DNA of 64,000 nucleotides from Neptunicoccus cionae (GCF_014643735.1 NZ_BMKA01000006.1:62001-126000); one strand, 5' to 3'. Counted from the first letter of the stretch, positions 52,589 through 62,542 are shown. Notes: generated from the letters alone by a model not told the origin. A program made the numbers and translations.

Positions 52589-53734
52589 TTAAAACAGGTC
52601 AAGAAGATCATCCTCATTGAATTCCTGATCGCCGGTCGTCTTTTGGTTTTTCGCCCCGCCCCCTTTGGGGCCAGTGCCTTTGGCTGCACGGGGCCCATCT
52701 TTAAGGATTTCCCGCAAAGCAGAGCCGTTCGGGGCTTTCCGGCTGGTCAACAGACCGGCCCAGATGTCTACCATGCGGATGGCTTCGGGCGAAAGGTGGT
52801 CTTCGGCGGCAATGGACTGGGGCGCTTTAACCGCCTTGGAACGAGCGGCCAGCAGGGCGTCTTTCATCGGGGTTTCGGGGGCAAAAAACGCCTGATCCAG
52901 GGCCTGTGCATCGGCCAGATAAGCCTCTTGCACCGCTTCGGCCAGATCGGCGTGCAGGGCCAGTTTGGTGTGGTTTGCGGGCTGTTCCGGTGCCTCGGCC
53001 AGCAGGGTTCCAAGGGTCTTGCCAAGACTGACCTGAAACTTCGTGCTGTTGGGCACGGCCGCGATCCGGCTTTGCAAAAGCCGCATCATTGCGAGGTCTT
53101 CCAGTGACATGGAGGGATTGCTTTGGGGGGAATCCGCAAGCTGATGGGGGGTGTCCCCCAGCAGAAACTCTGCGAAATCCGCAACAATATCCCCGTTCAC
53201 AAGTGCGCCCCGTACGAAGGGGCGCAGGGTGAAGCTGCTGCCGAAAGTTTCGCGCCAGCGGTTGAACCGTGGCGTATACTGTAGCGGTCTTTTTTCCAGC
53301 CGCATGGCGTGATAGGCGTCCAGATCCCCGTCAAAATGCCCGAGTTTTATGGCCTCGGCGTAGTTGGACACCAGCCGGTCCCCATGGGGGCGCACATAGG
53401 CCAGCAACCGGACCCGCCCCAGAAGATCGGGAAAGAATTCCTTCAGGGCCTCTTGCAGCGCGGCGGGATCAACGGATTCAAAATGTTCGGCCGAGATCAC
53501 CGCTATATCCGCATCAGAGCGGTGGATCCGTTTGGCCAGCTTGCCGAACCGTTGGTCCCGCTGGCTTGCCAGCGCCTTGACAGAAAGGGTCTTGGCCAGC
53601 GGAATGTGATTGTTGCCGGTGGGATAGAATATGCTGGCATCAGGGCTTTGGATCGCCCCAGCGACCAGCGCGTCCTGAATGGCGGTACTGCCGGTTTTGC
53701 GGTCCCCCAGATGAATGACAAGCTGCTTGACCAT
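52589..53734 (-). CDS. Sulfotransferase-like protein 5
   Basis: A 381-residue paralogue of the gene at 49733, starting MVKQLVIHLGDRKTGSTAIQ. The C-terminal 70 residues are lysine- and acidic-rich with no fold (KGTGPKGGGAKNQKTTGDQE), which is unusual and could be a protein-protein tail. The N-terminal 300 residues carry the same ordering of motifs as its paralogue. It lies upstream of the GlfT2-like gene and just downstream of another sulfotransferase gene, with 11 bases between. Confidence 0.65.
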   Translation of the reverse strand: MVKQLVIHLGDRKTGSTAIQDALVAGAIQSPDASIFYPTGNNHIPLAKTLSVKALASQRDQRFGKLAKRIHRSDADIAVISAEHFESVDPAALQEALKEFFPDLLGRVRLLAYVRPHGDRLVSNYAEAIKLGHFDGDLDAYHAMRLEKRPLQYTPRFNRWRETFGSSFTLRPFVRGALVNGDIVADFAEFLLGDTPHQLADSPQSNPSMSLEDLAMMRLLQSRIAAVPNSTKFQVSLGKTLGTLLAEAPEQPANHTKLALHADLAEAVQEAYLADAQALDQAFFAPETPMKDALLAARSKAVKAPQSIAAEDHLSPEAIRMVDIWAGLLTSRKAPNGSALREILKDGPRAAKGTGPKGGGAKNQKTTGDQEFNEDDLLDLF

Positions 53735-53745
53735 TTCGTTCTATC

Positions 53746-54741
53746 CTATTGTTTGGACTTGGCTTTATGCGCATTGATCAAGGCGCGCACCAGCGGGGCC
53801 ACAAGGGTTTCCATCGTCTCGTAACTGTCCGCTGGTAGTTTCAGCTCTGATATTTTTGCGTTCTCGTCGGGGACAGGATCATGAAACAGTTCGTCCCGCC
53901 CGAAATAGCGTTCCGCCACCCATGCGTTGCCAGCGGCATGTTCGTCCAGAATTATACGACGCTGTTCATGGCTCAGGATCAGGGAACCGGCGGCTTCAGG
54001 CTGTGTTTCGCGGATGATTTCATCCACCTTGCCACAGGCACGGTCAAACACCACGCGGTAATCGGTGGGGGCTTCATCCAGCGGCAGGCAGCGCATCATC
54101 TCGCTGACCAGTGGCGTAAGGCTGGCATTGCGCTTGGGCGGGGTGGTGAAACTGTCATCCAGCTCCAGCCCCATCAGTGCTGCGAAATTCGCAATCGGGC
54201 CTTCGGGCATCTGGTCCCGTTCAAACACGTTCAGCAGCACATTTTCGCGGCCAAACAGTTTTTCGAGATGGGTGATATGGGCTTTGTAATCCATCCAGGG
54301 AAATTGGGCACGGCGCTCAAAAAACTCATTTACTGTCAGATGGCACAGGGCAGGGCGCCACTGCCATTTCACATTCTGGAAATACCAGCTTTCGAGCCAC
54401 AGATCCTGACGGCGCAGGCAGAAGATCACTTTCACATCAAAATGCTCGCGGAACTTGGCCAGCACCGACAGATCGCGCCGACAGGAGATATCCTCATCGC
54501 TGAGCAGGATGGAATGGATGTCCATCTGTTTGCTCTCAGCGCGGAAGTTCAGATCCTTGGCCACCTCATGGGGGTTTTTGCTGCCGTCAAACAACTGGTT
54601 CATCAGCTTCATGTGGCGTGGGGTGTTATAGGGATAAAGCACGCCCTTAGTGCGCAGGGCTTTGGCATTCTTTGCCATGAAGGACTGGATTGAACTGGTG
54701 GCCGTGCGGTGGTTGCCAATGTGTAAATACAATCTGCGCAT
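53746..54741 (-). CDS. Sulfotransferase-like protein 6
   Basis: A 331-residue protein. HIGNHRTATSSIQSF (about 6-20) is a variant PAPS loop with RTATSS in place of KTGTTS, and KVIFCLRRQDLWLESWYF (about 105) fits the PAPS 3'-phosphate segment. It heads the minus-strand unit that continues to the GlfT2-like gene. It differs enough from the other five to suggest a different acceptor or lost activity. Confidence 0.62.
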   Translation of the reverse strand: MRRLYLHIGNHRTATSSIQSFMAKNAKALRTKGVLYPYNTPRHMKLMNQLFDGSKNPHEVAKDLNFRAESKQMDIHSILLSDEDISCRRDLSVLAKFREHFDVKVIFCLRRQDLWLESWYFQNVKWQWRPALCHLTVNEFFERRAQFPWMDYKAHITHLEKLFGRENVLLNVFERDQMPEGPIANFAALMGLELDDSFTTPPKRNASLTPLVSEMMRCLPLDEAPTDYRVVFDRACGKVDEIIRETQPEAAGSLILSHEQRRIILDEHAAGNAWVAERYFGRDELFHDPVPDENAKISELKLPADSYETMETLVAPLVRALINAHKAKSKQ

Positions 54742-54837
54742 GAAATACAGTACCCTCTGAGTGTCGCCTGATGTGTTTAGTCAAGTTGCCTGACGGGCAA
54801 AACCCTATTTCTGCGGATTTGGCAAGGAAAAGGGCCT

Positions 54838-55620
54838 TTAAGCGTTGTCCTGCTGGGGTGCCCGATCTTTTCGGGCCGTCCATGCCAACTGGGGTAGGAT
54901 AGCAAAACAGGCGCCATAGCGTCGCGCCAGTCGCGCAGGATTTCCTGCCAGTCGCCAAAGCCACTCTAACGCCAGCCGTCGTACGATACGGGGCGCGCGT
55001 TGTTGTGTTCCGGCAATGAAATCCAGGCCGGCGCCAATCGACACAAAACCGCAGGCGGGCAGGGCTTCTGCGCCACGTACGGCCAAGATTTCCTGCTTGG
55101 GGGCGCCAAGGGCCAGAAAACACAAGCCTGCGCCGCTGGCCCCCAATTTGGCGATCAGTTCGTCCGCTTCCTTGTTGGTGGGATCAAACCCGAAAGGAGG
55201 AGCAATCTGCGCCACGATCTCAAGACCGGGATGGGCCGCTTCCAACGCTGTAGCTGTGGCGGATAATGTGTCCGGAGTTGACCCGAACAACGCCACCGGA
55301 ACACCGTGCTTGGCTGCGATATTCGCCAGAGGGGTGATCAGTTCCGATCCTGGCACGAGATCCACCGGCCGCCCCGCCAGACGCGATAACCAGACGATCG
55401 GATTGCCATCGGCGACCACATGGCTGTGGTGAAGGTAGGCCGCCTTGAAATCCGGATTTTGACGCAATTTGACACAGTGGTCCAAATTCAGCGTGGCAAG
55501 CGTAAAGCCCTGTCTCTTTGCCAAACGATCCGAAATTTCCCCAAGGAGGGCATTGCGGTTCGGGTGCGTGATACGCACTTTGCCTGCCGGGGCGCTCTGT
55601 CCCCAGTAAATATCCGCCAT
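54838..55620 (-). CDS. WecG/TagA/CpsF-family glycosyltransferase (GT26)
   Basis: A 260-residue GT26 enzyme. LATLNLDHCVKLRQN (about 42) matches the TLNPEHV-type motif, VVADGNPIVWLSRL (about 68) the active-site Asp, FGSTPD, and FLALGAPKQEIL (about 170) the G-x-P-K-Q-E motif of the family. It adds a second sugar (such as ManNAcA, Man or Glc) to an undecaprenyl-diphospho-sugar, so it would follow the initiating transferase at 6.7-7.3 kb. It is divergent from the GT2 gene at 55826. Confidence 0.9.
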   Translation of the reverse strand: MADIYWGQSAPAGKVRITHPNRNALLGEISDRLAKRQGFTLATLNLDHCVKLRQNPDFKAAYLHHSHVVADGNPIVWLSRLAGRPVDLVPGSELITPLANIAAKHGVPVALFGSTPDTLSATATALEAAHPGLEIVAQIAPPFGFDPTNKEADELIAKLGASGAGLCFLALGAPKQEILAVRGAEALPACGFVSIGAGLDFIAGTQQRAPRIVRRLALEWLWRLAGNPARLARRYGACFAILPQLAWTARKDRAPQQDNA

Positions 55621-55825
55621 AATCTTCCGCCTAACCTTATAAATAAATTCTGATATTGCCTTCGTAGAATGCTAAATTTTCTCCTGAACGGATCTGTAAC
55701 CAGAGCGCTATGTATGTCGCTTCTTTGTGCTAAGAATAGGACACAGCGAAGCGCACTTTGCCCGAAGTGACGCCAAGTTAGACAGAAACAGGCAAGACCG
55801 GCAAGACGGACCAAGAGGTTTGAGT

Positions 55826-56671
55826 ATGACAGTGGCAGTGAACACCCAGTTTAGCATTATCATCGCGGCGAACAATGAAGAGGATTATATCGGGCCCTGT
55901 CTGGATGCTGTGCTGGCGCAGGATCCAGAGGCCGGTGTGTTGGAGGTCATTGTTGCTGCAAATGCCTGCACGGATCGTACCGAAGACATCGTAACAGGGT
56001 ATCTCCCTCGCTTCACCGCACGAGGGTGGCAGTTAACCTGTCTGCATCTGGACCCGCCTGGCAAGGTGGGCGCGTTGAATGCAGGTGATCGGGCGGCCAT
56101 AGGCGCCATGCGCGCCTATCTGGATGCGGATGTGATCTGTGACCCTGCCTTGATCGGCCAACTTCGGGCTGCCCTGTCGTCGGAGCGCCCGCTTTATGCC
56201 ACTGGCACGCTGGTTGTGACACCGGCCCGCAGCTGGATTACGCGGGCCTATGCCAAATTCTGGCAGCAACTGCCTTTTGTCAAAGGCGGCGCGGTGGGGG
56301 CGGGGTTGTTTGCAGTGAACGGTGCGGGCCGTGCCCTTTGGGGGGACTTCCCCGAGGTTATCTCGGATGACACATTTGTGCGGCTGAATTTCCCGCCGGA
56401 TCAGCGGATTGAGGTGCCAGCGGCCTATCACTGGCCCATGATCGAAGGCTGGTTCGGGCTGGTCAAAGTGCGCCGCCGTCAGGATGCCGGAGTGCGTGAA
56501 ATTTATGATCTCTACCCCCATCTGGCCGCCAATGAAGCCAAGGTGGGTTTGGGACGGAAGGAGCTTGTGTCGCTGGCGTTGCGATATCCGGTCAGTTTTG
56601 CTGTTTATGTCGGCGTGGCGCTGAACGTACGCGCACGTCCTGCGCCTGCGGGCTGGACCCGTGGACGATAG
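55826..56671 (+). CDS. GT2-family glycosyltransferase
   Basis: A 281-residue GT2 enzyme. FSIIIAANNEEDYIGPCLDAVL opens the fold, HLDPPGKVGALNAG holds the donor-binding lysine, and AYLDADVICD (about 110) is the DAD metal site. DDTFVRLNFP (about 195) supplies the conserved acidic acceptor-side residue. ATG 55826 has AAGAGG eight bases upstream; the frame extends to 55727 without conserved sequence. It heads a probable operon with the acyltransferase and GMC oxidoreductase. Confidence 0.85.
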   Translation: MTVAVNTQFSIIIAANNEEDYIGPCLDAVLAQDPEAGVLEVIVAANACTDRTEDIVTGYLPRFTARGWQLTCLHLDPPGKVGALNAGDRAAIGAMRAYLDADVICDPALIGQLRAALSSERPLYATGTLVVTPARSWITRAYAKFWQQLPFVKGGAVGAGLFAVNGAGRALWGDFPEVISDDTFVRLNFPPDQRIEVPAAYHWPMIEGWFGLVKVRRRQDAGVREIYDLYPHLAANEAKVGLGRKELVSLALRYPVSFAVYVGVALNVRARPAPAGWTRGR

Positions 56672-56709
56672 CATCGTATTTGGGAAGAACATATTTAAGG
56701 ATCATTTGA

Positions 56710-58698
56710 TTGCATCAATACCGTAGAGAGATCGATGGACTGCGCGCGCTCGCCATCTTGCCGGTCTTGTTCTTTCACTTCGATATACCCGGATTTTCTG
56801 GCGGTTTTGTCGGAGTGGATATTTTTTTCGTCATTTCGGGCTTTTTGATTGGCGGTATCCTCTGGGGGGAGTTGTCAGACACCGGACGGGTGCGGTTGGG
56901 GCATTTCTATCTGCGCCGGATCCGGCGGTTGGCTCCGGTTTACTTTGCGGTGATCCTGACCTGCCTTGTGGTTGGCTGGCTGATCATGCTGCCGTTTGAT
57001 TTCCGCGCCCTTGGCAAAGAGATCATCAGTTCCTCGGTATATCTGTCCAACGTCTATTTCTTTTCCGAAGCAGGCTATTTCGACACGGCGGCCAAGGAAA
57101 AGATCCTGTTGCACACATGGTCGCTGTCGGTGGAGGAACAGTTTTATATCTTCCTGCCTTTGACCCTGCTTTTGCTCAAAGCTGTGCGATCCTCCCTTCC
57201 GGTTGTGCTAGGTCTTGTCGGGCTGGTCTCGTTTATTGCCTGTATTGCCGTGACCCCCCAGTCCCAGACTGCGACATTCTATTTGTTCCCGTTTCGCGCA
57301 TGGGAGATGCTGGCAGGTGTCTTACTGGCTATCGCGGGCGTGCAGCGGGGCCTGACATGGGATCTGCACCCCGCGCTGTCTTGGGGGGGCGTTGCGCTGA
57401 TGGGGGCGGGGGTGACGCTGCTGACGCCTGACCCGAGCTTTCCGGGCTGGAAAGCAGCCGTGCCGGTGCTGGGGGCCGTGCTGATCATCGCCAATGGAAA
57501 GAACGCCAACCTGATCAATCAGGTGCTCTCCAGTCGGGTATTGGTGTTCATCGGGTTGATTTCCTATTCGCTTTATCTTTGGCATTGGCCGATTGTGACG
57601 CTGTCCAGTTATTATTGGGGTGAGGCGGGTTCGCTCCCTGTACGTCTGGTGAAAATCGTTTTGTCTGTTGGCGTGGCTTACCTCAGCTGGCGGTTCATCG
57701 AAGGGCCTACCCGCCGTGCCAGAATACCCCCCGCGTGGTTGTTCACCGCAGCAGGTGTTGCAACGGCTGGGGCACTTGCGGCTGGGGCGCTGTTGTTTGT
57801 CAGGGACGGACTGCCGGAGCGGTTTGATCCGCAGGTGCGCACCCATATCGAAGCCACGCGCGGATTCCGGCAGGACTGGCGTCGCTGTATCGTACCGGCA
57901 GAGGGTGGTTTTTCCGGGATTGAAGTCTGCCCCATAGGCCCTGAAGGTGAACCGCGTTTGTTGATCTGGGGTGACAGTCATGTGCGCGCCTTCAAGGAGG
58001 GGCTGGAGCAGGCGGCGTTTGAACATAATGTGCCTGCGCTCATCATCTGGCGGGCGGGTTGCGTGCCGGCTTTTGGATTGGAAAAGTCCGAGAACACTTC
58101 GACGTCGGTGCAAAATACGGCGTGCGGTGAGAAGAACCGGCAGATTGAAGCCGCCCTGAGCAAAGGGGCCTTTGATACGGTACTGCTGATCGGTCGCTGG
58201 ACCTATTATACCCAAGGGGTTGGCGTCGGGCGCGATGTGCAAAACACGATCAAGATTAGCGCCACCGATGGGCACGAAACCCCGCAGGATGCGCTGGTCC
58301 GCCAAGCGATGCAGGACAGTATCGCCACCCTGACGGAACAGGGTCGCAAGGTTTTTGTGTTGCGTCAGGCTCCGGAAATATTCGACTATGATTCCCGTGT
58401 GGTCGCACGGGATCTGGCCCATGGACGTATGAATCAGGAGGATGTGGCAAGGCTTTCTGTGACCCCGCTGGAAGACCTTGAACTGCGCAACGCCGAGGCC
58501 GACCGGATGCTCGCCGCCCTGTCAGGACAGGCCGAGGTAATCGACCCGTGGCCGTTCTTTTGTGATGACACCGGTTGTTCGGCCATGTGGGACGGTCGTG
58601 CGGAATATCTGGACAACAACCACGTGATTAATACCACTGCCAAACGCCTGCGCGGGATTTTTGCCCCAGTGTTTGACGCTGCCGGAGGCACGCCATGA
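56710..58698 (+). CDS. OafA/YrhL-type O-acyltransferase with SGNH domain
   Basis: A 662-residue two-domain enzyme. Residues 1-365 are about 10-11 membrane helices of the acyltransferase 3 family, with YRREIDGLRALAILPVLFFH (His and Arg near residue 20 are the catalytic pair) and RRIRRLAPVYF. Residues about 390-662 are a periplasmic SGNH domain with GDSH (about 420) and a C-terminal D-x-x-H (DNNH, about 634). It moves acetyl or other acyl groups to surface sugars. Start is TTG with AAGGAT eight bases upstream. It overlaps the GMC gene by four bases. Confidence 0.9.
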   Translation: MHQYRREIDGLRALAILPVLFFHFDIPGFSGGFVGVDIFFVISGFLIGGILWGELSDTGRVRLGHFYLRRIRRLAPVYFAVILTCLVVGWLIMLPFDFRALGKEIISSSVYLSNVYFFSEAGYFDTAAKEKILLHTWSLSVEEQFYIFLPLTLLLLKAVRSSLPVVLGLVGLVSFIACIAVTPQSQTATFYLFPFRAWEMLAGVLLAIAGVQRGLTWDLHPALSWGGVALMGAGVTLLTPDPSFPGWKAAVPVLGAVLIIANGKNANLINQVLSSRVLVFIGLISYSLYLWHWPIVTLSSYYWGEAGSLPVRLVKIVLSVGVAYLSWRFIEGPTRRARIPPAWLFTAAGVATAGALAAGALLFVRDGLPERFDPQVRTHIEATRGFRQDWRRCIVPAEGGFSGIEVCPIGPEGEPRLLIWGDSHVRAFKEGLEQAAFEHNVPALIIWRAGCVPAFGLEKSENTSTSVQNTACGEKNRQIEAALSKGAFDTVLLIGRWTYYTQGVGVGRDVQNTIKISATDGHETPQDALVRQAMQDSIATLTEQGRKVFVLRQAPEIFDYDSRVVARDLAHGRMNQEDVARLSVTPLEDLELRNAEADRMLAALSGQAEVIDPWPFFCDDTGCSAMWDGRAEYLDNNHVINTTAKRLRGIFAPVFDAAGGTP

Positions 58699-60287
58699 AA
58701 CTGCAACAGGCGCAAACCCGAAGCTGGGATGTGATCGTCATCGGTGCGGGTATGGGGGGCGGGATCGCTGCGCGTCGGCTGGCTGAACAGGGGCTGTCCG
58801 TGCTGATTGTTGAAAAAGGTCCTCAGGATCATCCTCAAGAACAGCAGGGGCTGAACCAGAAGATGCTGGATCCGGTGGCGCGGCGTGTACGCAGTTTCTG
58901 GCCCACGCAGATAGAGGCCACGCTGAACGGACGTACCAGCCGCAGTTTTGCCGCCCTTGGGTGCGGTGTGGGGGGATCATCGGTGTTTTATGCAGGCGCG
59001 CTGGAACGCCCCGAACGCCACGATCTGGAAGATACACCGGCCATGCCCCATCCCACAGGGGGCTGGCCCGTCGGCTACGACGATTTTGCGCCCTATTATG
59101 CGCAGGCCGAAGACATCCTGCATATCGCCGGTGAAAACGACCCGCTTTCGACCGAGGCTGCGTTTCCGCTGAAAACACCTGTACCGATCAGTGCTGACGA
59201 GCAGCAGATGATGGACAGGATGGCGAAGAACGGATTGCACCCCTACCGGTTGCCGTTGTCGATCCGCCATATTGAAGGGTGTATGATGTGCATCGGGCAC
59301 AAATGCCCGCGCCGTTGCAAGATGGACGGGCGCTCCGCAGGGATCGAACCGGCTCTGGCTACAGGTCATGCCACGCTGCTGACCGATTGCGATGCCACTG
59401 CGCTGGTCTATGACGACAAGGTGGTGACAGGGGTCAAGCTGACCCAAGACGGACAGGACGCGATCTTATGCGCACGTTTTTATGTTCTGGCCGCAGGGGG
59501 GTATGGCTCGCCCCGGTTGCTGTTGCGGTCGCAGGGACCAAACCCTGCAGGCTGCGCCAATTCTTCGGATTGGGTGGGGCGCGGGCTGATGTTTCACCTG
59601 AATGAGCTGTTCGTGCTTTGGCCCCAGCGCAAACATCGCTTCAAAGGGGCGTCCAAGGCGATTTCCCTGCGGGACCTATACAGTCATAAGGGCGAAAGAT
59701 TTGGGGTCATCCAATCGGTCGGGCTTGAGGCCTCCTTTGGCAATATAGCCACATTCCTGTGCGGGATTTACGATCGCTCGGTGCTGCGCCATATCCCCAG
59801 GTTGCGCTATCCGCTGACCAATATTCCGGCTCTGATTGCAGCGCGGATGTTGGGAGATGCCAAGGTTTTTTCGGCCATTATGGAAGATCTGCCCTATCCC
59901 GATAACCGGGTGGTGCTGAACGAAAATGATCCCGATGTGCCGACGTTTCAATATACTATTCCTGATGAGATGATGGCGCGCTGGCGGGCTTACCGGCGCC
60001 GGATCAGAAAGGCGTTTGCCGGGCACCGGCGGCTGATGACGGGGATGGCCCCCCAGTTGAACTTTGGCCATCCTTGCGGCACCTTGCGGTTCGGACATGA
60101 TCCGGCGACCTCTGTTTTGGATGCCAGTTGCAAAACCCATGATTTGAACAATCTTTATGTGACGGATTCGTCGTTCTTTCCGACCTCTCTCGGGGTGAAC
60201 CCCAGCCTGACCATTGCCGCCAATTCCCTGCGTGTCGGTGATATCATCGTCGCACGCGCCAAATCGGAGACCCCAGATGAATTATAA
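58695..60287 (+). CDS. GMC-family FAD oxidoreductase
   Basis: A 530-residue flavoprotein of the glucose-methanol-choline group. VIVIGAGMGGGIAARRLAEQ (about 14-33) is the dinucleotide-binding motif, CGVGGSSVFYAGALERP (about 92) follows, and NFGHPCGTLRFG (about 455) and VTDSSFFPTSLGVNPSLTI (about 490) are the C-terminal GMC signature with the catalytic His region. It oxidises sugar alcohols or similar substrates. A cysteine-rich element, CMMCIGHKCPRRCK (about 196), is not usual in the family and resembles a metal/Fe-S site. It is coupled to both neighbours (four-base and 11-base overlaps). Confidence 0.85.
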   Translation: MKLQQAQTRSWDVIVIGAGMGGGIAARRLAEQGLSVLIVEKGPQDHPQEQQGLNQKMLDPVARRVRSFWPTQIEATLNGRTSRSFAALGCGVGGSSVFYAGALERPERHDLEDTPAMPHPTGGWPVGYDDFAPYYAQAEDILHIAGENDPLSTEAAFPLKTPVPISADEQQMMDRMAKNGLHPYRLPLSIRHIEGCMMCIGHKCPRRCKMDGRSAGIEPALATGHATLLTDCDATALVYDDKVVTGVKLTQDGQDAILCARFYVLAAGGYGSPRLLLRSQGPNPAGCANSSDWVGRGLMFHLNELFVLWPQRKHRFKGASKAISLRDLYSHKGERFGVIQSVGLEASFGNIATFLCGIYDRSVLRHIPRLRYPLTNIPALIAARMLGDAKVFSAIMEDLPYPDNRVVLNENDPDVPTFQYTIPDEMMARWRAYRRRIRKAFAGHRRLMTGMAPQLNFGHPCGTLRFGHDPATSVLDASCKTHDLNNLYVTDSSFFPTSLGVNPSLTIAANSLRVGDIIVARAKSETPDEL

Positions 60288-61047
60288 TCAAACCTTGGCA
60301 AACGGTGTCGTTGTCGTCACCGGGGCCAGCTCGGGCCTTGGGCGGGCGCTGTGTCAGGACTTGATGGGGCGGGGCGTGCGTGTGGCGGGGCTGGCCCGCT
60401 CAAACGCCCCTTTGCAGCAAATGGCAAAAGACGCGCCCGAGGGATTGTTTTTGCCGGTTGCTGTGGATGTGGGCGATCCGGAGGCGGTCACGGCGGCCTT
60501 TGCAAAAATCCGCAGCGAAATGGGCGCCGTAAGCGTATTGATCAATAATGCGGCGCTCTATCCGCGCCGTGATATTCTTGAGGAAACGGTCGACAGCTTC
60601 ATGCACACGGTGCAGGTCAATCTGGGCGGCATGGTCGCCTGCACTGCCGAGGCGCTTGGCGATATGGTGGAAACCGGCGTGGGCCGGATCGTGAATGTCA
60701 CGACCTATGCAGGCAACGGACCGGCCCCTACGGCAGCGGCCTATTCAGTGTCCAAAGGGGCCTGCCGGATTTACACCAAGGCGCTACTGGCCGATCTGGG
60801 CGACCGGTTTCCCGATATCATTATCAACGAATGGATTCCCGGTGCACTGAACACTACCATGGGCATTCCCGATGGACTGGATCCTGCCGACGTCGCCCGC
60901 TGGGGGGGCAAACTGGCGTTGATGCATGACCGCGCGATATCCGGGATGACATTTGAGAGGGATCGTTCGGTTCAACCACCCGCCGGGATCAAACGGCGGA
61001 TTGTGAACCGGATCTTAGGGCAGGCGCGGCAGGTGCATCTCGGCTAG
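60277..61047 (+). CDS. Short-chain dehydrogenase/reductase 2
   Basis: A 256-residue SDR with TGASSGLGRALC (about 15-26), NNAA (about 88-91) and YSVSK (about 156-160, catalytic Tyr/Lys). ATG 60277 has GGAG seven bases upstream. It ends an operon of GT2, acyltransferase, GMC oxidoreductase and SDR, suggesting oxidation-reduction of a sugar. Its last 59 bases overlap the 3' end of the Wzy-like gene on the opposite strand. Confidence 0.85.
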   Translation: MNYNQTLANGVVVVTGASSGLGRALCQDLMGRGVRVAGLARSNAPLQQMAKDAPEGLFLPVAVDVGDPEAVTAAFAKIRSEMGAVSVLINNAALYPRRDILEETVDSFMHTVQVNLGGMVACTAEALGDMVETGVGRIVNVTTYAGNGPAPTAAAYSVSKGACRIYTKALLADLGDRFPDIIINEWIPGALNTTMGIPDGLDPADVARWGGKLALMHDRAISGMTFERDRSVQPPAGIKRRIVNRILGQARQVHLG

Positions 61048-62542
61048 GTCTTCTGCGCGGGGCTGGTTTGGCCGGATCCCCGCGCGGCCGTCGTTCGTAT
61101 CGCCCTAAAAGGGCCCCCGCCACCATCCAGGTGACTGGCGTCAGTCCGGAGTTGGGGATCAGATCAATCAGATTGACCACAAGAATTATGCAAAGACCTT
61201 GTGTGACGATAGAATTTGCCAGCGCCCCCCTGCTTGACATGTACAAAAAGGCCGGCAGGGTCAGCAGCCCGAATTGCGCAAGATAGCCCGCCCACCCCGC
61301 ATTACCAAAAACGATCACCCAAGTGCCATCAGTGACGGACAGATCCTTGCCGCTGACAGGGTCATAGACGCGACTGCGGCCCCATCCGCCCCAGCCCAAC
61401 AAAGGTTTTTCCGAAGCGCGCTCCAGCAGGATATCTTCGTTGTCGAGCCGGAACTTGAACGAATGCGCCCGATCGGCGCTGATCGACTGGGCGAATTCAT
61501 ACATGCGATCCACCGGGGCCAGTCCAGCCGAGCGCATCATCGGATAGACCAGCACAGCCAGTGCAAAGACCATCGACAGGATACGCCAGTGCCGCGCCTT
61601 GGTCAGGAACATGATCGGCAGGAACAGTGACGCAATCATAAAGGCGCCAAGGGTTTTGGACATAAAGAGGATGAAAAAGAGCCACAGGAAGGCATAAAAC
61701 GCAAGCGCTGCACGTTGTGGCGGGGAGGCGGCTGTGTCACGTGCGCCCCGCAGTTTGCCCGCAGCAGACTTGCTGGCAACCCGTTCCCGGTAAAGCGTGA
61801 AGGCGGCCAGAACCGACAGCAATATGAACAATCCGACCCGCAGCCCGTGCTGGATAAACACCATCGGGCGATATCCCCCGTCCCGAACCTGCTGGCCAAA
61901 CAGATGGGCGTGAAAGCCGTAAAGCCAGCGATGTAATTGCGGGCTGAGACGGATTTCGATCAGGATCAGCAGTGAATAGACCAGTCCGGCGGCGACAAAG
62001 GCGCGCAGCAATTGCACATGCGCCTCCTGTGTGGCCAGATGCCGCCGCGCCAGCAGAAACGGCAGCACCATCACTGCGGTATTCAACATCATCGAAAAGA
62101 TGTCATAGGTCCGGATACCCGGTATCACCCGCGGTCCGGCGACAACAATATCGTTATTCGTCATCGAAATCCCGATCGGGGTGACAAACAGCATCAGCAG
62201 ACACAGGTTCGCAATCCAGTTGTGCCGAAAGGATTTCCCCTCTTTTCCCTTCGGGCGGGGCCGCCTTGCCGGGGGCGATGTTCCCGCAGCGGCGCGCGGC
62301 GCGCGGCGCGGCTGCAAGGGGGGCGGGGTCAACCAGCACATTATGGCCGCCACCAGGCTCGGAATGAGCACCTTGTCTAAAGCGGGCAAAAGGGGAAGGT
62401 CTATTTCGGTGCGTTCGGGCAGAAACAGATAGCCGCCCATAATCGACCATACCAGTGCTTGTGGCAGGGGTAATCGCCGGAACAGGATGATCACAACCAG
62501 CGGATAGCTGAACAAAACAATGTATGCGAACAGATTGGGCAT
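60989..62542 (-). CDS. O-antigen polymerase/ligase-like membrane protein (Wzy/WaaL type)
   Basis: A 517-residue polytopic protein with about 11 membrane helices. A large periplasmic loop (about 350-415) contains RAHSFKFRLDNEDILLERA and LLGWGGWGRSRV, matching the arginine-containing loop of Wzy/O-antigen ligase-like proteins (PF04932). Basic linkers (about 85-105) separate the first helices from the rest. It would polymerise or ligate the repeat unit at the outer face of the inner membrane. The last 59 bases overlap the SDR gene on the other strand. Choice between polymerase and ligase cannot be made. Confidence 0.78.
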   Translation of the reverse strand: MPNLFAYIVLFSYPLVVIILFRRLPLPQALVWSIMGGYLFLPERTEIDLPLLPALDKVLIPSLVAAIMCWLTPPPLQPRRAPRAAAGTSPPARRPRPKGKEGKSFRHNWIANLCLLMLFVTPIGISMTNNDIVVAGPRVIPGIRTYDIFSMMLNTAVMVLPFLLARRHLATQEAHVQLLRAFVAAGLVYSLLILIEIRLSPQLHRWLYGFHAHLFGQQVRDGGYRPMVFIQHGLRVGLFILLSVLAAFTLYRERVASKSAAGKLRGARDTAASPPQRAALAFYAFLWLFFILFMSKTLGAFMIASLFLPIMFLTKARHWRILSMVFALAVLVYPMMRSAGLAPVDRMYEFAQSISADRAHSFKFRLDNEDILLERASEKPLLGWGGWGRSRVYDPVSGKDLSVTDGTWVIVFGNAGWAGYLAQFGLLTLPAFLYMSSRGALANSIVTQGLCIILVVNLIDLIPNSGLTPVTWMVAGALLGRYERRPRGDPAKPAPRRRPSRDAPAAPALRSGSQSAV

